Shown here: piece after piece, positions 11,449-23,097 of the stretch
Numbering within the stretch: the first letter of the stretch is position 1
Layout: each line of letters opens with the position of its first letter
NCBI GenBank assembly: GCA_037893225.1
Contig: JAZGUH010000323.1
Span: 2,666,001-2,730,000 of the forward strand
Direction of reading: 5' to 3'
Length of the DNA: 64,000 nt
Source of the DNA: Hippasteria phrygiana
Lineage: Eukaryota; Echinodermata; Asteroidea; Valvatida; Goniasteridae
Made by a program: the position numbers and the translations under genes
The notes under the pieces: generated by a model
What the model saw: the letters and a program-made list of their open reading frames with translations, nothing else
Told to the model about the DNA's origin: nothing
The model's database searches: none

Positions 11449-11503
11449 ATGTCTGTTTGTCTGATAGTTATCGATGGCTGGGGTATTTCAGATGAAAAAC
11501 AAG
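11449..11503 (+). CDS. ipgm: iPGM exon 1 (start codon and metal-binding Asp)
   Basis: This is the first coding exon of a 2,3-bisphosphoglycerate-independent phosphoglycerate mutase, the cytosolic glycolytic and gluconeogenic enzyme that interconverts 3- and 2-phosphoglycerate using divalent metal and a phosphoserine. The ATG at 11449 has A at -3. The 18 codons contain IDGWG, the N-terminal metal-ligand motif of the family. The exon ends in phase 1 before GTGAGA at 11504, and exon 2 at 29,699 completes the split Gly codon and reads on in register. Family members are about 510 residues, so the three exons seen here (339 nt, 113 codons) are about 22% of the protein. Vertebrates use the unrelated cofactor-dependent enzyme; iPGM is known from nematodes and some other invertebrates. 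The 18.2 kb intron that follows is packed with mobile DNA. Confidence 0.93.
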
Positions 11504-11767
11504 GTGAGAATTTAATAAACCTTTTCGACATTCTCAATGCATTGTGGGTTTGGAGGCCAAACAAACCATGTACTGATGGGGGGACTAGTAAATTATACAC
11601 AAACCTATGGCACTGTGAACCAGTCCAAATATTATTTGATTTTATGCTAAATATCTGTCATGAGTTCAGCGATACCCTTTTCACATATATCTTTGCATGG
11701 AACATATAAGGAAAATAATAACCAGAAAAATCAATTTTAAATGGCAATACAGGAAATAATTCATTAA

Positions 11768-11955
11768 CCCTTGTGCTATTTAAAAGGTCAAAATCAGTCG
11801 AAATTTCCTTCCACCTCCCCTGCCTTTACTTTGTACACAGACAGGGTCAGATTACATGTGGTTTGTACATGTGGCAGAAGGGTCACAAACAATCACCTTG
11901 ACTGATTTTGACCCATACAACAACATGGCTCAGAATGCATGTTTGCATAGGAGGG
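11768..11955 (+). repeat. MITE family B (TTAA target, CCCTCCTA ends), copy 1
   Basis: About 190 bp is bounded by TTAA on both sides (11764-11767 and 11956-11959). It has inverted ends CCCTNGTG/CATAGGAGGG and an inner inverted pair GGTCAAAATCAGTC / GACTGATTTTGACC. The same sequence occurs at 39,576-39,760 (same strand) and 61,023-61,228 (opposite strand). A TTAA target fits piggyBac or Kolobok-type mobilisation, which is inference. Confidence 0.82.
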
Positions 11956-13267
11956 TTAATTGGTGAATCCCTCTCAGGGTACCAGGTACTGATGAATGCA
12001 AATTTCTGGAATTAGAACAGCTAATAATGTCACATTATTAGCCAATCAGAAGAGGATTTTTGCAAGCATGACAACGGACATGTGACCAATGCCGAATGCG
12101 ACCAATCACGTCCGTTCTAATGTGCTTGCTCTTCTAATGCCAGTTAAAGCTGATGCAGTTCCCATGATGCTTTGAGAATTTCGAAAAGGTTTATTGTCTG
12201 TAGGGTTTCTTCTGCCATGTCTGCGTTTTAGAAATTCTCATGTCATGCATGTTGGTCATGTTGGTCGGAGGGCTGTTCCACCAATTGCACTTGGCGTCGG
12301 GCAAAGGGGTAGCCCTCCATTCAATTTGTACATGGAATTACGTGTTTTGTCCCTTTTTTTACAGTAATAAAAAATGAACACAATTTGTTTGGGTATAACG
12401 TGGGAGATATTTTAAATTTTATGGCATAAAACAGTGAAATTTGGAAATATTGAAGGAAAGCCGGGGTTAGCTGTTAGGACAATAATTTAGTTTTTCCCCA
12501 TTGCACATGTTGCATTGACCACAACACTATTCATTCCCCTTTGAGTCCAGGGTGCGATCGGTAACAGCCACCACTGACCAATCAGAGACAAAAAGCAAGA
12601 CCCAGTGACGTCATGCCGACTGCGAGAATGGGGAATCAGCTAGGCCTAAGTTAGCTAGGCCTGTCGAGCGCAATCTGGAGTTTTGCGCAAGTTTCATATC
12701 CCTATGAATAGATTTCATTCCAAGGGAAATTAGCTCAGGAGGGAATACAATAAACGGGAAGAGTTCCGTATAGTCGTATACGGACATCACGGAATCGCTA
12801 CCATTAACATAACAAATATTACCTCACCTTGTGTCTTCATTGAAGATAATCCCATTCAGCTAGGGAAAACTGAAATCCTGTCGGGAAAAAGTTTTCAGGC
12901 GATATTTTGAGTCCACATATCGTTCGTACATTCAATACATAAGTATTTAATCATGTAGGCAGCCATATCAGGATGTGCACGAAGGCACTTGGCCAATAAC
13001 AGTGTGATTTCACGCAATGAATAAACAACACTTTGGGTTTCTACCATTTTTTAATAGAGGGAGCAACAGGTACAATGTAGTACGGAGGGACAATCCGAGA
13101 GGGAGTTCTTTTCCACAATGTGCCGCGGCGCGGCATGCACAATGGATGATGCATGCACCTTGTGTTGGCAAATCAAAGGAATCTAAGTTCTTGTCCTCGA
13201 GAGTTGGCCTTTTCTTAAAATCGGTCCTCGGACGTAAAAATACGTGTTTAGTCTATGGGGTTGTGTT

Positions 13268-13560
13268 ATATTAACCCTAACCCCCTAGGCATTTGTACTA
13301 GGAGGCTTCCTCAACCTGTCAAAATCCAACACTCTGCAGTGTACCTATGGCACATTCTTTGGACTTAGACAAATTGGGGCATCATAGCTCCATGTAAAGT
13401 AATGGTGCCAAGGCCCTGCAGTACTGAACCCATCAAAACTTGACAAAACCTGCTGTTGGAGTTTGCAAGGCTTGGGGTAGTTAGGAACAATAGGAAACAA
13501 AGCATTGTCCTCAGCAGTATAGGAAAACATAACTCTTATTGTAAACCCAATTATTCAATA
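13268..13560 (+). repeat. Repeat family C (TTAACCCTAACC... / TACTGAACCCATCAAAA), diverged copy
   Basis: It starts TTAACCCTAACCCCCTAGG and contains AACCTGTCAAAATCCAACAC and CAGTACTGAACCCATCAAAA. Related copies are at 18,716-18,920, 30,757-30,966, 45,297-45,505 and 46,523-46,700. Confidence 0.65.
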
Positions 13561-13688
13561 CCTGTTCCACCCGTGTGACTTTGGAATATTCCAAAATTTG
13601 TACGTCATGAATTAATACTCCTAATTTAATTAATTCAGAAGCCAGATTGCGACATAAATGTACACCGTAAGTATGACTAAAATGCAAG

Positions 13689-13790
13689 CGCTCATGGCCG
13701 AGCGGGTAAGCGCACTATATATTAACACACGTTCTCTTACAGGCTTGATTTTGATGGAGGTTCGAACCTTGGCAAGGGAATGGAAAAAGG
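13689..13790 (+). repeat. tRNA-derived SINE head (Pol III A and B boxes)
   Basis: TGGCCGAGCGGGT (13695-13707) fits an A box and GGTTCGAACCT (13759-13769) fits a B box, with about 55 bp between them, as in Leu/Ser-type tRNAs. The expected acceptor stems do not pair and there is no CCA-end structure, so I call it a SINE head rather than a functional tRNA gene. It is followed by a purine-rich tail. Confidence 0.6.
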
Positions 13791-14106
13791 AAAATGGAGT
13801 GATAGAGTTGTGTGGTGGTGGAACGGAGGACTGAGGAGCACGGGAGATGCAGGGGGAAGATGCAAAGAAGAGAGATTTCTTCTTTAAAAATGTTTTTGTT
13901 TATTTTTTTTTTTTACAGTTTTCCTCGCTAAAATCACACTAAAAATAAAAGGCGCCCCTTTTAAAAGTTGTTGGAGTTTATAAAACCGCAAAATAGTGAT
14001 GTCCGTATACGGAACTTTTTCCCAATAGACTTGTGCAAAAACTCCAGATTGCGCTTGACAGGCCTATTTGACCGGCACGGCACTGAACATGCGCAGTGAG
14101 TGTTTT

Positions 14107-14524
14107 GGCGATTGTGTAGTGTAGGGCCCTGTTCCGTATACATGTAAGTGAACAAAAATTGGAATTGCCAAACTAGTTAGCGACATTACAAACCAACAGG
14201 TATGCCATAGATAAAGGGCAGGGTTTTAGTTTTGAGGGAAATTTTGGGGTAAAGCGGCGATGAGGACGACAAAACGCAACGCAAAAAAGATGGTGATCAC
14301 CGCAATGCACAGCAAACACCAGAACCGCGCCATAGCAACTGCTGTAAAGCGCATAAGAAAATTGCATTTTCTACCGAAATAAACTGTTCAAAATTACAAA
14401 AACGATGTCAATAGAATTAAGAGAAGTCTGCTTTTGGTTGAAAAAGTCATTTTGGAATGAGAAAAAATACCCTTGCCTCTAATTTCATCAAAACTAAAGA
14501 GGGGCCCTACACTAAACAATCGCC
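14107..14524. repeat. 418-bp hAT-like MITE with 8-bp target duplication
   Basis: The ends are GGCGATTGTGTAGTGTAGGG and its inverse (one mismatch in about 24 bp). The flanks are AGTGTTTT on both sides (14099-14106 and 14525-14532), a perfect 8-bp target-site duplication. No coding capacity. An 8-bp duplication is typical of hAT elements, so that assignment is inferred. Confidence 0.85.
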
Positions 14525-14532
14525 AGTGTTTT

Positions 14533-17500
14533 GAGGGACTTTTTTTACCATAAATCCCAAACGATCCCAAAACTCCCCGTCAGATTCCCAAGTAATGCGC
14601 AGTACAGTTAGGCCTAGGCCTACTCTTCAATTTAAGATGATCTGTAGATTATTGATAGAATATTTGTCCGAAATGTGTGTGTTTTTGAAGATAACTTTTC
14701 AAGTGCGACTAAGGCGGATTGCCGATATCATGTCGGGGTCGAATTTGAGATAAAAATCTAACTAGACAGCTGGGCTAGTACTAGTAGCACAGAAATGTTA
14801 CTGGACCATCAGGCGCAGGGGGAGGGGCCGTGGGGCACGTGTCCCCCAGTAAATTGAGTCCAAAAAAAAAAGTGGGGGGGGGGGGGGGAGGGAGAGGCGA
14901 GAGAAAAGGAGGGGAGGAGGAGAGCAACCTCCTTAAAAGTTAAAGAAATACCGGCGCCGATATTAAACATCTGCTGTGTCTAACTTTTTTGCATAAAAAG
15001 ATACTGAAAATTGCAATAAGAAAAAAAGGTTATCAATGATGCTATGGAACTGAAACCTCTTTTATAAAGAGAAAACCGGAGTACATGTATTTCCCGGAGC
15101 CCTACTTACGCCACAATTAATTTCGTAAGTTGCGCAACATCTGTGACATTTTAAAATCGATTTCAACTGTCTAAACATGTGGCACAACCAGTTATTTAAA
15201 GCAAAATCTGCAAAAAATAGGCAGAAATCAACATGTATAGTGTGAACACTTTGAGTTACCATACACTGTGCACTGTGCCAAGAACATCTAACACAGAAAA
15301 CACAAACTTTCTTCCCCTATATTTCACAAAAATTTCCCAACAAAATTCGTAAATTTAAAAGTTGTGCCAAGTGTTTATACAATTCTGAATACAGATGGAT
15401 AGCTTTTTTCCAAGATTTGCTGTTCCTGACTGATTTTGGTAGGGGGTATTAAAGTAAAATCTTTCCTACTAACGTTCAAATCACTGGACCCGGTCCAGCG
15501 GTCCAGTGGATATTTCGATCCCTGCATGTACATTTGTAATTTTTGACACGTGAATTGGTTTGGAGGTCTTGTTGAAATCTTGTTCTTTTTTTCAAATTTC
15601 TTGGAGATTTTCTATAAAAGTTGAAAGGTCCATGTTTGAAACACGATCACATTGATATATCCAGCCATTTTAATACAGATGAGGATTCACGTACAGGTAA
15701 GGAAATGTGTTCTTGAGCAGTTTAAACAAAAAATTCCCGTAAAAAACATCGCTAACTCCCCTAGAGGGGTTTTTCTGGGGTCACTATGTCAAGTATTGCG
15801 GATTAATATTAAAGGTGAAGTTTAGATTTGCACAGTGTTCTGTGTTCATTCTCTTGAAAGTAATTGGATTCCATGGTTATTATTTTAACAGTGAAGTGTA
15901 AGATATGTATTTGTTGTTTTATTTTTTTTTCTGTATGAAATGAAGATAAATTATTGTTGTTTTCATTTCTTTTTACATGTGCTTTCACCAAAACACATAA
16001 GTAACCCCCCAAAAATAATGCCGAGATTTTGAGGAAAATATTAGTCTGCACAATTTCTAAACTGGTTCAATATCATGCATGAAGCAAAGCATTTACACCC
16101 TGCATTTGTACACAGCACCTGCTAGTGTTCACAGAAAATTGAATCGGGGATTGACCTTCGTGCGAAGCGTGCTAAAAATCGCAAAGCTAGGGAGTAAAAA
16201 AACATAGCAAGTGAGGTTAACAATTTAGGGTATATATCGGCCGCGATGAGTGCAGCACAAGTTCTTGCGATCTAGAGCTACATGTACATGTACACATGTA
16301 GCATCGTAGAATTCTGAATATAGAGCAGGAGCCCGGGGGGGGGGGGGGGGGGGGGGGGGGGTCAGCCTAGCTGGAAAGTTAACCAATTTCCATGTATATA
16401 GCAATGGTCCACGTGCATACCGATGTAAGGAAATGGACGTCTGCCGAGCACATTGTGCTGGGTGTGGTCAGAAGGGCCATGAGAAAGGGCCCATAAATTG
16501 AGCTAGCCTAACTGGTGAGTTAACCCGATGAAACCTACAGTACTGGAAAATGTTCGGCATAGTCCCAGGTATCATGAATGGCCACTACCAGACATTTTCA
16601 GTGGTGGAGTGTGCCCGCCAGACCAAAAAACCTGTACAGGAGGTGGCGTGGCCGTAACCCCCTCCTGTTCCTTTTCGCTGATACAGTTTCAACACGACGA
16701 TAGAGAAAAATGTGAAACCAGTTTCTATAGATGCCTTGACGCTTGTAGAAAATAAAAATGTAACTTGAGAGTAATTTAAGATCAGACTAATTAACTTAAG
16801 AGCGGTGTGAATAGCGCGGAGGGGGTGGGGCTGCCACCCCCTTCCAAGTACATTTTTGAAATATCATTGCAATGCATTCTTTTAATCCTGTCAAATTTTC
16901 CTGGCATGTTTGCCGATGCCTTGTCTATTTTGTACCCATTAAAAAAAATAAAACACACCGTTCTCATCAAATGTACATTTCCCGGAACAAGTAGGCTATT
17001 GACCATGTTCGATATGTACAGTACATGTACATGGGGCCGGAGCTTAGTTTTTAAAAAAGGGGTACAGATAATACAAACTTACAAAAACATTTTTTTACAT
17101 CCATTTCCAGAAATTACTTATAATCCAGAAACTCGAACATCCAAGAAATAAACTTACAGAATTACGCAAACTTCCAGAATTAAACTTAGTTTCGAGAAAG
17201 ATCTGGCGCAAACAAGAATGATCTCCTTCATTCATAAAACCCATACATTACGGTCACAAGCGGGTCAACACAAGTTGTGTGTGCGGTGCGACAAAACCAC
17301 AACGGCCTAGCCCACACGTGCCATGAGGGGTGTACATGTACATATTACATTCCGTGAGGGGGTGTACATAACATATTGATTACACATGCAACATTGACCG
17401 CCCGATCAGAATAATTAAATGACTCATCTTACGAATGACGCAAAATTGCGACGAATAATTATGCTAAATAGATAAGTTTTGTACCAAAATAATCCTGAAT

Positions 17501-17780
17501 AAAATAAGCCTCCAAGACAACTATTTCATTAATTACCAATTTGAGTGAAAATAGTAAAAAACAACTTAAACAAGCAATATTTTCTTCCCTTTCAAGAAAC
17601 CGCATTTCAACTCGCCACTGAGAAAAAAACGATACAACCCACGTAATTAATTACAGTTGTCCAGGCGGCCCCGTATTTTTGGCATCTCCTGAACTCTTCA
17701 GATCAAGCCTGCCAATAGGTAAAACCGTAATACACTGACATTGCGAAAAATTATTTTTTTCACGATTTTTAGCATGCCTC
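14533..17780. other. Intronic stretch without recognisable genes
   Basis: This is AT-rich intron 1 sequence with scattered purine-rich patches near 14,870-14,930, a G27 homopolymer at 16,335-16,361 and ACATGTAC repeats near 16,280 and 17,020. The short open frames have no motif or codon pattern I recognise. Confidence 0.6.
16335..16361 (+). repeat. Poly-G tract (27 G)
   Basis: An uninterrupted run of 27 G is seen after GAGCCC. It could form a G-quadruplex, and its length may be inexact because such runs are error-prone in assembly. Confidence 0.9.
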
Positions 17781-17789
17781 TTAACGGCG

Positions 17790-18268
17790 ATTGGTAGCTT
17801 GGGAGTCAGCTGGATTTGACACGACGTCATCGTGTAGATTTTTATTGCGGGCCAATCAGCGATGCGTATTAGTTTTGTGGTGCTGCTGTGGGCCACTGTG
17901 CAGGGTGAATAGGCAGTGTAAACGCTGTGGAAGGGCCGGATGATGCCCGTTACACATACAACTTTGTGGAAAACTGGTGTAGTGGAGATTTGAGGATGCA
18001 GGAGGAGGAACTTAGAGTATCATACGTTGCATTGCATCAACGTCTGATATACATGTATGTGGACATGCTAATTTATGCGACCCCGCGCCAGCCAATCGGA
18101 GTGGACTTTGCAAACTTGTGACGTCATTTCAATCAGAAGTGTGGACAAAGGTACTGATTGGTTGATAGGTGTCAGCTGACCCCGATTAGCATGGCGGCCT
18201 CAACGGAGCGAGAGTCTGTGTCTTATCAGAGGTTTGCCGAAGGTCCAAAAAACGAGCAGGCTGATTGG
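17790..18268. promoter_or_regulatory. CCAAT/CRE cluster, possible internal promoter or enhancer
   Basis: In under 500 bp there are CCAAT boxes in both orientations (17790, 17852, 18092, 18157, 18264), a perfect palindromic CRE TGACGTCA at 18119-18126, and a second CRE-like GACGTCAT at 17823. The local sequence is less AT-rich than its surroundings, and an ATGGCGGCC start context lies at 18191. Such clusters mark animal promoters. It lies inside iPGM intron 1 and could drive a nested transcript or act as an enhancer. Confidence 0.4.
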
Positions 18269-18382
18269 TCAAAATCTAGAGGTCAAGAGGCGGTTGTCTT
18301 GCATAATTTATCGCCGGATCTGCACACATATTATAGATGCTCAGCGCATTGCTCGAGCGGCTATTCCATAGGCTACATGTAG
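18191..18382 (+). CDS. Possible first coding exon downstream of the CCAAT/CRE cluster
   Basis: The frame from ATGGCGGCC runs 63 codons to a TAG after 'SIGYM'. The first about 30 residues (starting MAASTERESVSYQRF) are charged and plausible as protein; the rest looks less so. Whether it is spliced out early is unknown. I do not recognise it. The start context and the upstream CRE 65 bp away are the only support. Confidence 0.22.
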   Translation: MAASTERESVSYQRFAEGPKNEQADWSKSRGQEAVVLHNLSPDLHTYYRCSAHCSSGYSIGYM

Positions 18383-18715
18383 GAGGAACTGTGAGGTGGG
18401 CTTACATTCGTCTAAAAATGTTTTTTTTTTTAATCTCACAAGTTTATAAACTTCAACAGCCGATATCTTAAGAACTAAGAGGCTTATTTGAAAGCAAATA
18501 TCATCTACATTTTGTAAATGATCTTTGAATTCCAATCATAATTAGATTCAATTTGTATGTATTTTGTGAAATGGGGTACTGCAAACACTATGATTGTCAA
18601 ATTAGCCAGCATGCAAAGTAACAACTTCATAAAATTTAAACGGGCGTACATGTATCTAAAAAATCAAAGGATTAACAAATAACAAATTGCACCACTGATT
18701 CTCTCGGCAGGAGCT

Positions 18716-18920
18716 TTAAAACCCAAACAGTACTGAACCCATCAAAACCCAGCAGCATGTTTGGTTGGAATCTGTTAGGATGGGTACTGGACCCCCAAAC
18801 TGATTGTCCTTTACACTGAGTTTGGCATACAGTGTACCACCAGAATCAGAGTCCAACAATTTGTGTGTACAGTTTTTGGAATTTGCAAGGATGGGTATGG
18901 TTCCTAGTAAATTATACCAG
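18716..18920 (-). repeat. Repeat family C, copy
   Basis: It shares AGTACTGAACCCATCAAAAC and GAATTTGCAAGGATGGGTAT with the copies at 45,297-45,505 and 46,523-46,700, in inverse orientation to them. Confidence 0.75.
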
Positions 18921-18982
18921 TGGGTTAGAGGTGTGCGTTTACGGGTAATACAGGAATCGGGTACCTGATTGAAAAAAGCACG

Positions 18983-19007
18983 GGGTACCCGGGTACCCGG
19001 GTACCCG
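18983..19007. repeat. GGTACCCG tandem triplet
   Basis: Three 8-bp units of self-complementary GGTACCCG. A related GGGTACCCG motif recurs near 59,490 and 59,535. Confidence 0.85.
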
Positions 19008-19241
19008 TTAAAGAAAGCCAATCCCAAAAATTCCATCCCAGAAATTGCTGTTCCTTATTGTTCGTAAGGGTCCACACATTAATACTATCAAATCGGTGCA
19101 TCAATGCAGCAAGATGCAAGTGTGTACAGTGAGCTCTATATAGCTTTATGTTGTAAATTGCATTTTTGCAAGTGTCATAAATGTTACCAGTATGTTTTGG
19201 TTTTTCCCACGTACCCTGGTTTTCATCTTTAAAATTCCCCA

Positions 19242-20579
19242 CTAACTGACATTAAAAAACTTTCTATAGTACGAGGCGAGTCCAAAAAAAGAACGGAGTT
19301 CTTCGGCACTCCTTGGAGTTGGCCAACTTGCGACTCGCTCCACTTTGTCAGGGTCCACTGTAACTCCAAAACTACCAACCACATGCCCTAGATGCTTAAC
19401 TTCACGTTGGAAGAAGTGGCACTTACTACCCTTGAGCCTGAGCCTGTACTTGATGAGTCTCTCGAACACGACACCCAGCCTCTCCAGGTGCTCCTGAAAG
19501 GTACTTGAATAAACCAAGATGTCATCCAAGTACAAGATCAACTTGGACAAATTTATGTCCCTTAAAATCAGTTCGACAGTCCATTGGAACATGCTTGGGC
19601 TATTACACAGCCCCTGAGGTATTCGAGTGAATGCGAAGAGCCCCCATGGAACTCGAAATGCGGTCTAGTCTGGATGCATGACCAGCTGAAAATACCCATG
19701 ATCCATATCCAATGAACTAAAATACTGATCGAGAACCCCCCAACGCCTCTAGAGTCTCCTCAATGCGTGGGAGTGGAAATGCATCTCTCAAAGTAATGGC
19801 GTTGAGCTTGCGAGAATCTATGCAAAGTCGGATTGAATCATCATCCTTGCGAACAAGAACTATAGGGCTTGTATAAGGGCTCGTGGACCTCTGAATGACT
19901 CCCTTCTCCAACAGGTCCTGCAACAACTTTTGCACTTCCTTCATGTAATGTGGAGGAACGCGTCGGTAAGGTTGCCTAATAGGTTGTCACTTGTCAGCTT
20001 AATTTCATGGAGAACGAGAGTACACTTCCCTATGTCTAATGGGCTCATTGGGAAAGCAGCCTCATATTTCCCAATCAGCTGAGCGATCAACACAGCCTCC
20101 CCACGATCAAAATCCCTCAAGCTGATTCCAGGAGGAAGCAAGTATGAGGAACCATCAGGAAAAACAACCGTTTCCCTAATCACACTGGGTGGATCATCCC
20201 TACCAGGGACTCCAGAGACAACTGTCTCATCCCCAACAATACTTCCAGGGTCCGGGGATGCTCTTAAGTTTTCCTCGATCATTTTTACCTGTTCCACAGT
20301 GACCTGCAAACCATCCCAAAGGTGAACCTCGTTGGTGAGTTTGGCCTCAATAGCTGTCACTATTCTTATATGCTCAGGAAGTGTTACCAGACTTTCACAA
20401 AAAATACAAACCAAGACACGCAGAGAGGAATCCTCTACAAGCTGCACACCCTCAATAACATGGATATCACCCATCACTGACTCATTGAGCTCTCCTGTAT
20501 CGTTTGCCCGCTCTTCAAACGAATCCGCATGGATAAGAACACATGCGTCGGACAAACTCGTCTGAAATGGTTTACTCAA
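19242..20579 (-). pseudogene. Ty3/Gypsy pol relic: linker and truncated reverse transcriptase
   Basis: Reading the minus strand, an acidic linker ends in the conserved KYEAAFP...DIGK region just before RT (about 20,050-20,000). After a frameshift near 19,970, RT begins (LLEKGVIQRSTSPYTSPIVL, about 19,920-19,860). A second frame break falls near 19,720 and an in-frame TAG near 19,663, with the PQGL block further on. The catalytic box reads YLDD (about 19,525), followed by KCHFF and LGHVV blocks. The frame stops being RT-like at about 19,260, after the FFGLASYYRKF block. RNase H, integrase and the downstream LTR are missing. This is a dead, 3'-truncated copy. Confidence 0.88.
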
Positions 20580-20944
20580 ATTGCAGGATCAAACACGGGC
20601 CGAGAACGGAGCAATGATCTTATCACGAGCAATGCAAACATTAACAACAAATCCTTGCGTTGGCAACACCAACCCACAAACTTCATCATCCTGCACCTCA
20701 TTCATGCAAGTAAACCACTGCAGGGCAACCGTCCACTCATCTTTGGAAGGTCCACACGGGGTGACACGCATTTTAGCCAGAGTGCGCGAAATGTTGCAAC
20801 CAAGAAGTACAGGGTACATCCTGCGACGTTCAGTAGGTACCTCTGAACTCTCATCTCGAACCAGAAATGGTCAACCCAAAAATAGTAACCGGAATCTCCA
20901 GATAGCCTTTAACAGTTATATCTAATTCATTGGTTCCCATCAAT

Positions 20945-21244
20945 CTAATGAATCTCCCGACCGGCCTCAAACTGCCCACTTTGTTTGGCCAAATTCTCCT
21001 TATAAAACGTTGAAGTTATTAGGGATGTCTCAGCACCACTATTCAAAATACAATTAGTGGTCACACCTCCCATAGCAATTTCAGCTGTGGGACTACTGGC
21101 AATCAGTTTCTCTCGCAGCTGTTCCTCAGTATAATAACCATCAATCCCTAAAACTCCAACAGCATTTGTCTCTAAATACTCATCACTGGTCAACCCAATG
21201 GAACACGGTTTGGGCAGGTTATTACCCTCCACCACCTTGCCCAC
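20945..21244 (-). pseudogene. Ty3/Gypsy aspartic protease fragment
   Basis: A 99-codon open piece lies between gag and the RT linker of the same relic. It contains an ILNSGAETSLI stretch, the retropepsin active-site box with Asn in place of the catalytic Asp. That substitution and the frame breaks on both sides indicate an inactive remnant. Confidence 0.7.
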
Positions 21245-21301
21245 TATGGTGAAGGGCTTGGGTTTTCCGGTACGTTTGGTTTTGTCCCATCACGATTCTC
21301 A

Positions 21302-22342
21302 TCACTTTTCTTCCAACAATTTCTGGAGATATGACCAGTTCTCTTGCAATGATGGCAAATAACTTGGCCTGTTACTCTTGGACGCAATGGCCGCATCAAG
21401 CTTTGTACTCAATACATTGGTTAACTCTGCCAGCTGACTTGTAGCAGCAGCTTGTTGCTGTGAAAGAGCTTCTAATCTCTCTACAATCAACTGGTTAGAG
21501 GCCACTAACTGGGAGAACACATCATCAGACCTCCTAGCTGCAACCCGAACTTGAACATCTTTAGACTCCTCACCACAGACTGCAGTCTCTCTGACCTTAT
21601 TTTTCTTTATAATAGGTGCCTTCTCTTCATGTTCTGGAAAAAGTTCCAGCATGTGTTCCCTAAACCTATAAAACGACAACATAGGTTTTTCGAGCTGGAT
21701 GCGGCGCAATTCCCTACGAATGGCACTGTCGCGCGTACCTTGTACAAAACGCTCCTTCAATGCTTTGTCGCACATGAGCTGCAGTGCAGCCAATTCTGGC
21801 CCTTGCGCACTCTGTTCCATGCAGTCATGGATTCTCATTAGCGCCCGGCTAAACTCTGCAAGGGTTTCCCTATCATTCTGGCTTCTAACGTACAGTGTGC
21901 CCATTAGTGCTGCAATGCTCTCCGACGGCCCAAAAATATTACCCAAGAGTGTAAGCAATTTTTCTAGGGTATCTCTCTCTTCCTGGGGACTATATATAAT
22001 CTCTTCTTTGGCCACGCCCCCTAAATGGTCTAGGGCAACCCCAACTTGCTCATCCTTGGTCAGCTCCAACTGTCGACAATAAGAGTCAAGTTCTTCTATC
22101 CATTCACCCAATGTCAAATCTCCAGGTTTTACAGGTGGTCCTGTAAATTTGGACAATTTCAATTTTGGAGCCCTATTACATTGTAAACTTAAGACCTTGA
22201 AATGCCTTAGCAAGTGTTTCTGCGTGAGCCTCATTTGATTTGCTATGACCTCCGCTAAGCCCTCTGCAGTAGCCATGTTTCCATCAACAGTTAAGGAAAC
22301 TTGATGCATATAATCCAAGAGTGGGCCTATAATACCTATCAC
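21302..22342 (-). pseudogene. Ty3/Gypsy Gag relic
   Basis: A 346-codon open frame whose first ATG lies 11 codons in (about 22,309). Its middle (PVKPGDLTLGEWIEELDSYC to FVQGTRDSAIRRELR) is a typical retrotransposon Gag capsid-like helical region. A Gln/Ala/Leu-rich segment follows, and in the next frame a Cys/His knuckle-like CHHCK...CWKK lies near 21,345-21,305. Gag coats the element RNA. It is open but separated from pol by frame breaks. No 5' LTR or primer-binding site is recognisable between 22,343 and 22,560. Confidence 0.82.
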
Positions 22343-22964
22343 TGGGTCATAATTGAATGATCAAGTAACAGTGTTTTGAGCACCCAGTTCAGCGGTGAGT
22401 ACAAAATGTGACTATAAACCTGTTACAAATAAATCAGTAATTGACTTGCACTTCACACAGAATATATGCAAGAGACATATTAAAATGTAAATGTATAAAC
22501 ATCTCACATGGGATAGAGAAATTCACACAAAGGCATGTGAGCAAATCATGCAACTTGTTTTTTTTTTTTCCCCGCCCAATATAGAGTTAAAACACCAAAT
22601 ATTCATTTGCAAATCCAATTGCATGTAGTAGTATACATGGTATAGGAGATGCCGATTCTGCAACAAATCTCTCATCTCTCTACCCTCCAGAAAAAATTTA
22701 ATAAATTTTCAAAATTTTTAATAAATTCTCTCTTTCCACTTTTTTCTCCTCCCCCCTCCCTCCATCTCCATCACTCAGTCAAATTCACTTTTATTTTTTC
22801 TTAAATTATGTCGTACTCCCTACAGTCATACTCGCGTAGCTACGCTCGTAGGGCGTAGTCGTATACCTACCCAACATAATTTCAAAAAATCGCAAAATTT
22901 TATCATTACATTTGTGTCGTATAGATATACACCAGAAATTTACAAAAATCGTACAAAAAAAGAA

Positions 22965-22993
22965 ACCCCCAACTCTCTAGTAGAGTTGGGGGT
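22965..22993 (-). terminator. 12-bp perfect hairpin followed by T-run on the minus strand
   Basis: ACCCCCAACTCT, a 5-nt loop CTAGT, and AGAGTTGGGGGT form a perfect 12-bp stem. On the minus strand it is followed directly by TTCTTTTTTT. It sits about 105 bp after the stop codon of the last ORF of the minus-strand cassette, so it looks like a transcript 3'-end or terminator structure for that cassette. Function is inferred. Confidence 0.6.
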
Positions 22994-23097
22994 CTATTTT
23001 TGTTACGTAGATCTACTATACACTACGAGTATAACGAGTACACACTAAATTACAACTATTCTTCATACGGAGCGCAAGGCCTAATCTGTAAACTCTC

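Larger units (their letters stand above)
12656..14066. mobile_element. 1.4 kb TIR element (TAGGCCTGTCRAGCGCAATC ends)
   Basis: The left end TAGGCCTGTCGAGCGCAATC and the right end (inverse of TAGGCCTGTCAAGCGCAATC) match over about 35 bp. A second inverted block follows further in (CCGTATACGGACATCAC). Inside are a tRNA-like Pol III promoter at 13,695-13,769 and a copy of the repeat family near 13,268-13,560. No transposase is present. The palindromic AGGCCT flank makes the exact target duplication ambiguous. Confidence 0.72.
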
